From: CAZLBV01 sp964557845
GTDB taxonomy: Bacteria > Acidobacteriota > Aminicenantia > Aminicenantales > Aminicenantaceae
DNA: 6,235 bases
Direction: 5' to 3'
NCBI GenBank assembly: GCA_964557845.1
Contig: CAZLBV010000031.1
Coordinates: 1 to 6,235, forward strand
Position 1 is the first letter of the stretch, and every line of letters begins with the position of its first letter. The notes beneath the pieces are model-generated. The model did no database searches. It had not been told where the DNA came from and saw only the letters and a list, made by a program, of their open reading frames with translations. Both the position numbers and the translations under genes were made by a program. Shown here piece after piece: positions 1-4,870 of the stretch.

Positions 1-602
1 AGCATTTTAGCACCATAACGGCTTCCCGCCGGATCTCCGGCTCAGAGGTTGCCTATCAAATACTCAATTCTGCTGGTGCCGGAAATGTCACCATAGAAAA
101 AATTCCGGGCCAACTGAGCGATCATTATGACCCCAGAAAGAAGGCCCTCCGGCTTTCCGAAGATATTTATTCCAGCCGTTCGATAGCTGCCCTGGGAATC
201 GCCGCCCATGAAGCCGGGCATGCTGTTCAGCACCACCGCGGATACGCTCCGCTTCATATCAGAAACGTGATCTATCCGGCTGCAAGTTTTGGATCGACTT
301 TAGCTTTTCCGCTGTTCTTCATCGGCTTTCTTTTCAGCCAGAAAGGACCAAGCCTGCTTATGGATCTGGGGATACTTCTTTTCTCTGTCGCTGTAGTTTT
401 CAGTATTCTCACTCTTCCGGTTGAATTCAATGCTTCCAAAAGAGCTATGGTTTATTTGAAGGAAGGCAATTACCTCAATGAGAAAGAATTACAGGGAACC
501 AGAAAAGTCTTATCCGCCGCTGCCCTTACTTATGTCGCCGCTACCGCCATGGCTATTATGCAGCTATTACGGCTGATCATACTCAGAGGCAGCCGAGACT
601 AA
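1..602 (+). CDS. yugP: YugP-family membrane zinc metallopeptidase, 3' part (5' end outside the window)
   Basis: The reading frame is open from base 3 to the TAA at 600-602 and gives 199 visible residues. The zinc-binding motif HEAGH is at visible residues 69-73 (bases 207-221), preceded by SDHYDPRKKALRLSEDIY, a stretch typical of the YugP/Zn-dependent peptidase 2 family (PF04298 from memory). The conserved LPVEFNAS segment is at residues 138-145; its Glu141 is the likely further zinc ligand. Hydrophobic membrane segments lie at about 92-111, 119-138 and 169-194. Family members are usually about 225-230 residues with an N-terminal membrane segment, so roughly 30 residues are missing to the left of the window. 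A GTG at 267 is inside the gene, after the catalytic motif, and cannot be the start. Family knowledge supports an integral membrane peptidase; the substrate is unknown. The following gene has its own promoter, so the pair is probably not strictly one operon. Confidence 0.93.
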   Translation, partial: HFSTITASRRISGSEVAYQILNSAGAGNVTIEKIPGQLSDHYDPRKKALRLSEDIYSSRSIAALGIAAHEAGHAVQHHRGYAPLHIRNVIYPAASFGSTLAFPLFFIGFLFSQKGPSLLMDLGILLFSVAVVFSILTLPVEFNASKRAMVYLKEGNYLNEKELQGTRKVLSAAALTYVAATAMAIMQLLRLIILRGSRD

Positions 603-625
603 AATATCTTTCATTTCTTTTTTTC

Positions 626-654
626 TTGACACCAACAAATCCAAGTGATAGATA
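626..654 (+). promoter_or_regulatory. Predicted sigma70-type promoter of the M14 peptidase gene
   Basis: A perfect -35 box TTGACA (626-631) is followed by a 17-base spacer and a -10 hexamer TAGATA (649-654). A TG pair at 646-647 makes an extended -10 (TGN). Transcription would begin near 661, about 30 bases before the chosen ATG at 690. The -10 box itself matches consensus at only three of six positions, so the call rests on the -35 box, the spacing and the extended -10. Confidence 0.6.
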
Positions 655-675
655 AAAATGTATTCTATTTAAATG

Positions 676-681
676 AAGGAG
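676..681 (+). promoter_or_regulatory. Ribosome binding site that sets the start of the M14 peptidase
   Basis: AAGGAG lies 8 bases upstream of the ATG at 690-692. This near-perfect Shine-Dalgarno site decides the start. An in-frame GTG at 645 falls inside the predicted promoter and would place 15 extra residues ahead of an otherwise textbook signal peptide. Confidence 0.8.
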
Positions 682-689
682 ATATATTC

Positions 690-3287
690 ATGCCCAAAAA
701 AATAATATTAATACTGTCTTTGCTTTTGATCTTATCTTCTCTTCCTCTTTTATCCCAAACTTCTCCCGAAGATTTCTTGGGACACAAAGTTGGAGCAGAT
801 CGCAAACTCGCAGATTATACTCAAATCCAGGATTACTTTTTAAAGTTGGATGAAGAGTCGGACAAGATCACAGTGCTCGATATTGGTGAATCCACTTTAG
901 GTAAACAGTTGTTGCTGGCTGTTATTACTTCCCCGGAAAATATGGCCCGTTTAGATGAATTTAAAGCCATCACTAAAAAACTGAGAGATGCCAGAAATCT
1001 GGGAGAAAAAGAAGCGCTTCTGCTCGCAGAGCAGGGAAAGATCATGGTCCTCATCACATGTAATCTTCATTCCACTGAAATTGCTTCCTCCCAAATGGCC
1101 ATGGAATTTGCCTATAAGCTGGCCACCGGAGATACCCCGTTTGATTCAAATACAGTACTAAATGATGTCATCATACTCCTTTGTCCTTCATCTAATCCTG
1201 ACGGAACTCAAATGGTTACTGAATGGTACCGGAAATATCTCGGCACGCAATATGAAGGCGGTTCTATGCCATGGTTATATCACCATTACGCCGGTCATGA
1301 TAACAACCGGGATTGGTATATGTTCAACCTAAAAGAAACAAGAGCGATTACCCAGGTCCTATACCATGACTGGGTGCCTCAAATCCATATTGATGAACAT
1401 CAGATGGGCTCAACCGGCGCCAGGTTATTCATTCCGCCTTTTATGGATCCTCCTATCCCGAATGTTCATCCCTTACTATGGAGAAGCATTGCTCTGTGCG
1501 GAATGAATATGGCTTATGATCTCCAGAAGAATAATTATCAGGGAGTGGTCCACGGAAGGAGTTTTACAGGCTGGTATATAGGGGCCTGTGACGATACCTC
1601 CTGGCTTCATAATGCCATAGGGATTCTTAGTGAAATGGCTTCTGTAAAACTTGCGACTCCTATCTACATCGAGCCCACTGAACTGCCTGAATCCTATATA
1701 GACAAAAGAATGCAGTTTCCCGATCCCTGGCCAGGAGGATGGTGGCGGCTGCGGGACATAGTGAATTATGAATTAACTCTCTCCATGAGCCTGGTGAAAA
1801 CAGCTTATCTTCACAAAAAAGACCTCCTGTTTAACTTTTATAAAATGTGTAAAGACTCCATTGAGAAACAGGAGAAAGGACAGCCTTACGCCTTCATCAT
1901 TCCAAAAGCACAGAGGGATTATCCCACTACCTTAAAAATGCTCGAAGTGCTGATGTTCGGCGGGGCAGAGATACATCAGGCAAAAGAGGACTTTGTGGCG
2001 GATGGGAAAAATTATCCAGCCGGCTCTTATGTGGTCCTCATGTCTCAACCCTACCGGCCTTTTGCCCAGGCACTCCTTGAAAAACAGGACTATCCGGATA
2101 TGCGTCAGTATCCAGGCGGGCCTCCTGTGCCACCCTACGATAATGCGGGATGGACCCTTCCTATTCAGATGGGAGTGGAATGCGATCAGATAGATGCTCC
2201 CTTTAAAGCTGAACTCACCAAACTGGATGCTGTGATCTTTCCAGATACAGCCCCTCCCGAAGCAGACGCACCCTATTTGCTCTTAGACTCCAAGGAAAAT
2301 GCTTCTTATTCTGTTATTTTTTCGCTTCTGCAGGACAAAGCGGAAATCTACCGGACAAAAGATGGATACACCACGTCTGATGGCGAACATGGCTGCAAAG
2401 GCAGTTTTTTAGTGAAAAACACTCCCGATGTCCAAAAAAAATTACCTAACCTGCTTAAAAAATGGAAGGTCGAGGCCTACGAACTGCAAGATATCTCTAC
2501 GATTCCCAAAGATCCGCTTAAAAAACACCGGGTAGCCCTCTATCAATCCTGGAAGTCGAATATGGATGAAGGCTGGACAAGATACGTCTTAGATCATCAT
2601 GGGATCCCTTATACCACACTGCATAATGCAGATTTTAAGGGAAAGAAAAAGGAAAAGGTCGATCTTAATTCAAAATTTGATGTCATAGTATTCGCCGATG
2701 AAAATGTCGATATAATAATCAAAGGCGAGCCAAGCCCAACCTCTCCTTATGCCAGGTACTATTCCAGTAACATGCCTTCTGAGTATGAAGGCGGCATTGA
2801 AAAGGAAGGGGTGGAAGCCTTAAAAACCTTTGTAGAAAAAGGTGGCATCTTGGTCACACTCAATAATGCCTGTGGACTGGTTTTCAAGGAATTCAAACCT
2901 CCGGTTTCAGATTCATTGGAACAGGTCGATAGAGGTAAATTTTTCTGTCCTTCTTCCCTACTTAAGATCGAAGTGGACAATTCCACCCCGATCGGATACG
3001 GGATGCCGGCTGAAGCTGCTGCCCTGTTTAACCGCAGTTTAGGCCTGGATACCCGCATTCCCTCCGGTGAATGGGAGCGCAAGGTGGTGGCGCATTATCC
3101 CCGGGAAAACATCCTTTTAAGCGGATGGCTTTTAGGCGAGGATATCATCGCTCGTAAGGCAGCCGTGGTTGATCTGACCTATAAAAAAGGACATATTGTA
3201 CTCATCGGCTTCCGCTGCCAGCACCGGGCCCAGTCCCACGGAACCTATAAATTTCTGTTTAATGCCTTGCTGTATCCAGAAATGTGA
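690..3287 (+). CDS. Exported M14-family zinc carboxypeptidase-like protein with C-terminal amidotransferase-like domain
   Basis: The protein has 865 residues. Residues 1-22 form a signal peptide: two lysines, a long leucine/isoleucine core and a likely cut after LLSQ, so the protein is probably periplasmic or secreted. The M14 catalytic domain spans about 40-380. The HSTE motif (H127, E130) supplies two zinc ligands, NPDG is at 169-172, NNRD at 205-208 contains the Asn-Arg pair expected to bind the substrate carboxylate, H237 in IDEHQMG is the third ligand, and E315 in LSEMAS is the likely catalytic glutamate. All the core residues look intact. A linker region of about 380-610 follows, then about 613-863 resembles the class I glutamine-amidotransferase-like fold appended to many large bacterial M14 proteins (ALYQSW, DEGWTRYVLD, GGILVTLNN, GHIVLIGFRCQHRAQ). 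I see no convincing amidotransferase triad there, so it is probably structural or binding. The role is likely peptide degradation outside the cytoplasm; the substrate is not predictable. It has its own promoter and ribosome binding site. Confidence 0.92.
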   Translation: MPKKIILILSLLLILSSLPLLSQTSPEDFLGHKVGADRKLADYTQIQDYFLKLDEESDKITVLDIGESTLGKQLLLAVITSPENMARLDEFKAITKKLRDARNLGEKEALLLAEQGKIMVLITCNLHSTEIASSQMAMEFAYKLATGDTPFDSNTVLNDVIILLCPSSNPDGTQMVTEWYRKYLGTQYEGGSMPWLYHHYAGHDNNRDWYMFNLKETRAITQVLYHDWVPQIHIDEHQMGSTGARLFIPPFMDPPIPNVHPLLWRSIALCGMNMAYDLQKNNYQGVVHGRSFTGWYIGACDDTSWLHNAIGILSEMASVKLATPIYIEPTELPESYIDKRMQFPDPWPGGWWRLRDIVNYELTLSMSLVKTAYLHKKDLLFNFYKMCKDSIEKQEKGQPYAFIIPKAQRDYPTTLKMLEVLMFGGAEIHQAKEDFVADGKNYPAGSYVVLMSQPYRPFAQALLEKQDYPDMRQYPGGPPVPPYDNAGWTLPIQMGVECDQIDAPFKAELTKLDAVIFPDTAPPEADAPYLLLDSKENASYSVIFSLLQDKAEIYRTKDGYTTSDGEHGCKGSFLVKNTPDVQKKLPNLLKKWKVEAYELQDISTIPKDPLKKHRVALYQSWKSNMDEGWTRYVLDHHGIPYTTLHNADFKGKKKEKVDLNSKFDVIVFADENVDIIIKGEPSPTSPYARYYSSNMPSEYEGGIEKEGVEALKTFVEKGGILVTLNNACGLVFKEFKPPVSDSLEQVDRGKFFCPSSLLKIEVDNSTPIGYGMPAEAAALFNRSLGLDTRIPSGEWERKVVAHYPRENILLSGWLLGEDIIARKAAVVDLTYKKGHIVLIGFRCQHRAQSHGTYKFLFNALLYPEM

Positions 3288-3300
3288 GCCTTTATCCCCC

Positions 3301-3330
3301 GGCCAGGCAAAACTTTTTTTTCTTGGCCTG
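3301..3330 (+). terminator. Possible weak terminator or stem-loop after the M14 gene
   Basis: Starting 13 bases after the stop codon, CAGGC (3304-3308) can pair with GCCTG (3326-3330), with AAAA and a T run inside the loop able to extend the stem. Alternatively GGCCA (3301-3305) pairs with TGGCC (3324-3328). The T run is inside the loop rather than after the stem. A second small repeat, GATC (3330-3333) with GATC (3341-3344), is followed by a T-rich stretch. The position fits the end of the transcript but the structure is not a classic intrinsic terminator. Confidence 0.3.
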
Positions 3331-3375
3331 ATCGAAAACTGATCTATATTTATTTTTGTATGCTGTTAAGATTTA

Positions 3376-3404
3376 TTGCACATAAAAATTAGATAAGTTA
3401 TAAT
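3376..3404 (+). promoter_or_regulatory. Predicted promoter of the ArsR-type regulator
   Basis: A perfect -10 box TATAAT lies at 3399-3404. Seventeen bases upstream is TTGCAC (3376-3381), which keeps the TTG of the -35 consensus. Transcription would start near 3411, giving a leader of about 37 bases before the ATG at 3448. The surrounding DNA is very AT-rich, which raises the chance of a random -10 match, but the spacing and position are right. Confidence 0.5.
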
Positions 3405-3411
3405 AGTTAGA

Positions 3412-3427
3412 ATATTTTAATGAATAT
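3412..3427. promoter_or_regulatory. Candidate operator for ArsR autoregulation
   Basis: ATATT (3412-3416) and AATAT (3423-3427) form a 5-6-5 inverted repeat just downstream of the predicted -10 box, where a bound dimer would block transcription. ArsR/SmtB operators are commonly AT-rich inverted repeats with ATA and TAT edges, and these repressors usually control their own gene. In AT-rich DNA such a short repeat is weak evidence by itself. Confidence 0.22.
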
Positions 3428-3447
3428 AAATGATATGAGGCACGATC

Positions 3448-3783
3448 ATGGATAAAAAGAAATTTTACATCATACATTCTGAGGTTTGTAAAACCCTGGC
3501 CAACCCCAAGAGGCAGGAGATTCTGGATAACTTGAGACATAAAGAAATGACAGTAAATGAATTAGTGGAGATAACCGGAATCACACAAGCAAATCTCTCC
3601 CAACACCTGGCCATTTTAAGAGCCAAGGGAATTCTTTTAACCCGTAGAAATGGAATAAATGTTCATTACAGATTGTCAAATCCTAAAATAATGCAGGCAT
3701 TCGATCTGATCAGTGAAATATTGAAAGATTCCTCTGATTCCCAGTCTGAAACGATCCATGCCGCCATCGACCACGAAGAATAG
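3448..3783 (+). CDS. ArsR/SmtB-family winged-helix transcriptional regulator
   Basis: The 111-residue protein matches the ArsR family in length and layout. The opening EVCKTLANPKRQEILDNL is the family's first helices. A helix-turn-helix covers about residues 35-60 with the recognition helix around QANLSQHLAILRAKG, and the wing is about 62-76 (LLTRRNGINVHYRL). The start ATG has GAGG 7 bases upstream (3437-3440). The ELCVCDL-type metal site of classical arsenic or cadmium sensors is absent: the matching stretch is VNELVEIT, and the only cysteine is C14. Two histidines near the C-terminus (H104, H109) are the only other obvious metal-binding candidates. The effector is therefore unknown; thiol or redox sensing through C14 in a dimer is possible but speculative. 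No neighbour on the same strand looks like its target, so at most autoregulation is suggested by the upstream inverted repeat. Confidence 0.9.
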   Translation: MDKKKFYIIHSEVCKTLANPKRQEILDNLRHKEMTVNELVEITGITQANLSQHLAILRAKGILLTRRNGINVHYRLSNPKIMQAFDLISEILKDSSDSQSETIHAAIDHEE

Positions 3784-3811
3784 CCCTCCGCCTAAGACTC
3801 AACTTTAGTAT

Positions 3812-3907
3812 GGGTATATGGGTGAATGGGTAAATGGGTTCATGAGTGTAAAAGTAGATGAGTCAATGAGTGAATAAGTAGATGAGTGAATTAATAGATA
3901 GGTGGAT
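3812..3907 (+). repeat. Degenerate octamer tandem array, 12 units in perfect register
   Basis: Twelve consecutive 8-base units run without a single insertion or deletion: GGGTATAT, GGGTGAAT, GGGTAAAT, GGGTTCAT, GAGTGTAA, AAGTAGAT, GAGTCAAT, GAGTGAAT, AAGTAGAT, GAGTGAAT, TAATAGAT, AGGTGGAT. Positions 3-4 are GT in 11 of 12 and positions 7-8 are AT in 11 of 12, while the other positions vary. A longer repeat is visible: a 16-base block beginning AAGTAGATGAGT recurs at 3852 and 3876, a 24-base step. A period of 8 is not a multiple of 3 and no gene is present, so this is not a coding repeat. Confidence 0.85.
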
Positions 3908-3949
3908 GGGGCTGTTTTAAATTTTGGTCATTTGAACATTCGAATTTGT

Positions 3950-3980
3950 TTCGGATTTCGTGCTTCGGATTTCGGATTTA
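3950..3980 (+). repeat. Short direct repeats of TTCGGATTT
   Basis: TTCGGATTTCG occurs at 3950-3960 and again at 3964-3974, and the second copy runs directly into another CGGATTT ending at 3979. A related palindrome ATTCGAAT is at 3938-3945 just upstream. The stretch is short and low in complexity. I recognise similar wording from intergenic regions of environmental genomes, from memory only. Confidence 0.65.
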
Positions 3981-3991
3981 ATGATTTTCTT

Positions 3992-4005
3992 CTGACTCCT
4001 GACTC
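3992..4005 (+). repeat. Two tandem CTGACTC heptamers in a pyrimidine-rich stretch
   Basis: CTGACTC is repeated head to tail at 3992-3998 and 3999-4005 and followed by CTCGG. The next 40 bases are dominated by C and T on this strand. This is a minimal repeat, listed because it follows two other short-period repeats of different period in the same gap. Confidence 0.5.
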
Positions 4006-4083
4006 CTCGGTTTTCTCCTATCTTTTGCATTCTCTATTCTTCCTGCGTTGAGATTGGTGATGCGTTGATTCTGGATCATTAGC

Positions 4084-4179
4084 GGCCCGAGGTTAGTGCA
4101 TTTGCAAGGCGTGGGCAGGTGAAAATGTAGTCAACTACCTTGAACCTGCCGAGCCGAAGCAAAAGTGCGGAGATCGGCC
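4084..4179 (+). ncRNA. Candidate structured RNA, copy 1 of the tandem pair
   Basis: The 96 bases fold end to end into one interrupted hairpin. From outside in: GGCCCGA (4084-4090) with TCGGCC (4174-4179), one C bulged; an internal loop of GGTTAGT side against GGAGA side; GCA (4098-4100) with TGC (4166-4168); TTTGC (4101-4105) with GCAAA (4159-4163); GGC (4108-4110) with GCC (4153-4155); GGCAGGT (4114-4120) with ACCTGCC (4144-4150); then GTAG (4127-4130) with CTAC (4135-4138) closing a TCAA loop. No protein gene overlaps it. I could not match it to a known riboswitch, tRNA, tmRNA, SRP or 6S RNA pattern. A DNA-level hairpin repeat is the main alternative. Confidence 0.5.
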
Positions 4180-4208
4180 AAGATTACGCAGCTGCCTGGA
4201 TTATTCAA

Positions 4209-4305
4209 GCGCCGAGGTTGCTGCCACGGCGAGGCAGCAGCTCATGAGATAGTAGCTGTCTACATCGAATGGGCTGCAACGAAGCCGGGGTAGTGAGATC
4301 GGTGC
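4209..4305 (+). ncRNA. Candidate structured RNA, copy 2 of the tandem pair
   Basis: The same architecture is rebuilt with different bases: GCGCCGA (4209-4215) with TCGGTGC (4299-4305); CTGCC (4221-4225) with GG(G)TAG (4288-4293); CGGC (4227-4230) with GCCG (4284-4287); GCAGCTCAT (4237-4245) with ATGGGCTGC (4269-4277); GAT (4248-4250) with ATC (4264-4266); and GTAG (4252-4255) with CTAC (4260-4263) closing a CTGT loop. All three wobble pairs found here (4211-4303, 4223-4291, 4242-4272) are G-T on the plus strand and would be C-A mismatches on the other, so a plus-strand RNA is favoured. A tiny CCC-GAA-GGG hairpin follows at 4307-4315. No clear promoter or U-tract terminator was found. Confidence 0.5.
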
Positions 4306-4315
4306 TCCCGAAGGG

Positions 4316-4435
4316 TAAAAATTGCTGATAAAAAATAATTATTATGAAATGTAAAACGCAATTGATACTATTATTTTTAGGAAAAGAACAAATTCTTGAT
4401 GATTATTCATTTATTGCAAAAATCAGCAATTTTTA
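4316..4435. repeat. Nested inverted repeats bounded by perfect 14-base arms
   Basis: TAAAAATTGCTGAT (4316-4329) is the exact reverse complement of ATCAGCAATTTTTA (4422-4435). Inside, AAAAATAAT (4331-4339) is the exact reverse complement of ATTATTTTT (4370-4378). The 120-base AT-rich segment starts immediately after the second structured repeat. It could be the 3' closing structure of the candidate RNA, a remnant of a small inverted-repeat element, or a two-way transcription barrier. I see no target-site duplication outside the arms, so a mobile origin is not supported. Confidence 0.6.
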
Positions 4436-4443
4436 TGAATAAT
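4402..4443 (-). terminator. Stem-loop at the 3' end of the transporter-yjbQ operon, possible terminator
   Basis: ATTATTCAT (4402-4410) pairs perfectly with ATGAATAAT (4435-4443), and inside it ATTGC (4413-4417) pairs with GCAAT (4426-4430) around an 8-base loop. It begins 7 bases past the yjbQ stop codon. It is AT-rich and lacks a clean T run after the stem on the minus strand, so it may protect the mRNA end rather than terminate. On the plus strand the inner stem is followed by TTTTT and could act as a weak terminator in that direction. It is incompatible with the 14-base arm pairing. Confidence 0.4.
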
Positions 4444-4450
4444 TCAGAAT

Positions 4451-4870
4451 TTATTCGCCGATGATCTTGACTAGAACCCGTTTCCTCCGCCTCCCATCAA
4501 ACTCCCCATAGAATATCTGTTCCCAGGGCCCCAGATCCAATCTGCCTTTGGTCACAGCCACAACCACTTCGCGCCCCATTATGGTACGCTTAATATGAGC
4601 GTCTCCATTGTCCTCTCCCGTGCGATTATGGCGGTAGCGGGAAACAGGTTCATGGGGAGCGAGAGATTCAAGAAATTCTTCAAAATCTTGATGAAGCCCG
4701 CTTTCATCATCATTGATGAAAACACTGGCGGTTATATGCATGGCATTGACCAAACAGAGCCCTTCCTGAATCCCGCTGGCCTTTACCCGCATTTCTACTT
4801 CCGGAGTTATATTGATAAAAGCCCGACGGGTATCGGTATTAAAATAAAGATAATCAGTGTATGCTTTCAT
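4451..4870 (-). CDS. yjbQ: YjbQ family protein (UPF0047, secondary thiamine-phosphate synthase family)
   Basis: The 139-residue length is normal for the family. Its signature residues are all visible: NAMHITASVFIND (H45), DDESGLHQDF (54-63), YRHN (H81), the EDNGDAHIKR stretch (87-95; D90, H92), GRLDLGPWEQIF (109-120) and EFDGRRRKRVLVKI at the end. The start is the ATG at 4870-4868, with AAGGGA a few bases upstream (4875-4880). An in-frame ATG at 4948 would add 26 residues unlike the family and overlap the upstream gene deeply. The true ATG overlaps the transporter's TGA in the sequence ATGA (4870-4867), so translation is probably coupled. Members of this family have been reported to have weak thiamine-phosphate synthase activity, but the physiological role is unsettled. 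It is a small cytosolic protein with no signal peptide or membrane segment. Confidence 0.95.
   Translation of the reverse strand: MKAYTDYLYFNTDTRRAFINITPEVEMRVKASGIQEGLCLVNAMHITASVFINDDESGLHQDFEEFLESLAPHEPVSRYRHNRTGEDNGDAHIKRTIMGREVVVAVTKGRLDLGPWEQIFYGEFDGRRRKRVLVKIIGE

Larger units (their letters stand above)
4071..4305 (+). repeat. Two tandem diverged copies of a structured repeat, exact 125-base period
   Basis: Six conserved blocks recur at exactly +125 bases: CTGGAT (4071, 4196), CCGAGGTT (4087, 4212), GTAG (4127, 4252), CTAC (4135, 4260), CGAAGC (4155, 4280) and GAGATCGG (4170, 4295). Between blocks the sequence has diverged, with offsetting length changes: the left arm of copy 2 loses 5 bases between CCGAGGTT and GGCG and regains them before GTAG. 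Weak similarity extends upstream of CTGGAT (GATGCG against GATTACGC). Each copy folds into the same long hairpin, described separately. The two copies are old paralogues under structural constraint rather than a recent duplication. I do not recognise the family. Confidence 0.8.
3784..4450. other. Long non-coding region between convergent genes
   Basis: There are 667 bases between the arsR-type stop codon and the yjbQ stop codon, both genes pointing inward. I find no credible coding sequence on either strand. The first 28 bases (3784-3811) hold nothing I recognise. The rest is a mosaic: an octamer array (3812-3907), short direct repeats (3950-4005), a pyrimidine-rich stretch with two TGCGTTGA copies (4044-4051 and 4061-4068), two tandem structured repeats (4071-4305), and nested inverted repeats (4316-4443). 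Base composition shifts from purine-rich to pyrimidine-rich to GC-rich to very AT-rich within this distance, unlike the flanking genes. Confidence 0.85.

Noticed and set aside
603..625. Intrinsic terminator of the yugP-type gene at the T-rich run
   Set aside because: A T run is present but no stable GC-containing hairpin precedes it.
645..689. GTG at 645 as an earlier start for the M14 peptidase
   Set aside because: It lies between the predicted -35 and -10 boxes, has no ribosome binding site, and would bury the signal peptide. The ATG at 690 has AAGGAG 8 bases upstream.
3812..3907. CRISPR array
   Set aside because: Units are 8 bases, contiguous and degenerate, with no spacers and no cas genes in the window.
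4071..4305. Known tandem riboswitch such as glycine, or lysine riboswitch because of the CGAAGC block
   Set aside because: The conserved cores of those classes are absent, and no plus-strand gene lies downstream to be controlled; the next gene is convergent.
4084..4305. REP/BIME elements with GTAG, or integron attC sites
   Set aside because: GTAG here is inside the apical stem rather than at the 5' edge as in REPs. No attC core sites, integrase or cassette genes are present.
4316..4435. Miniature inverted-repeat transposable element
   Set aside because: The 14-base arms are suggestive, but no flanking target duplication was found and the segment abuts the structured repeat directly. It is kept only as an inverted repeat.
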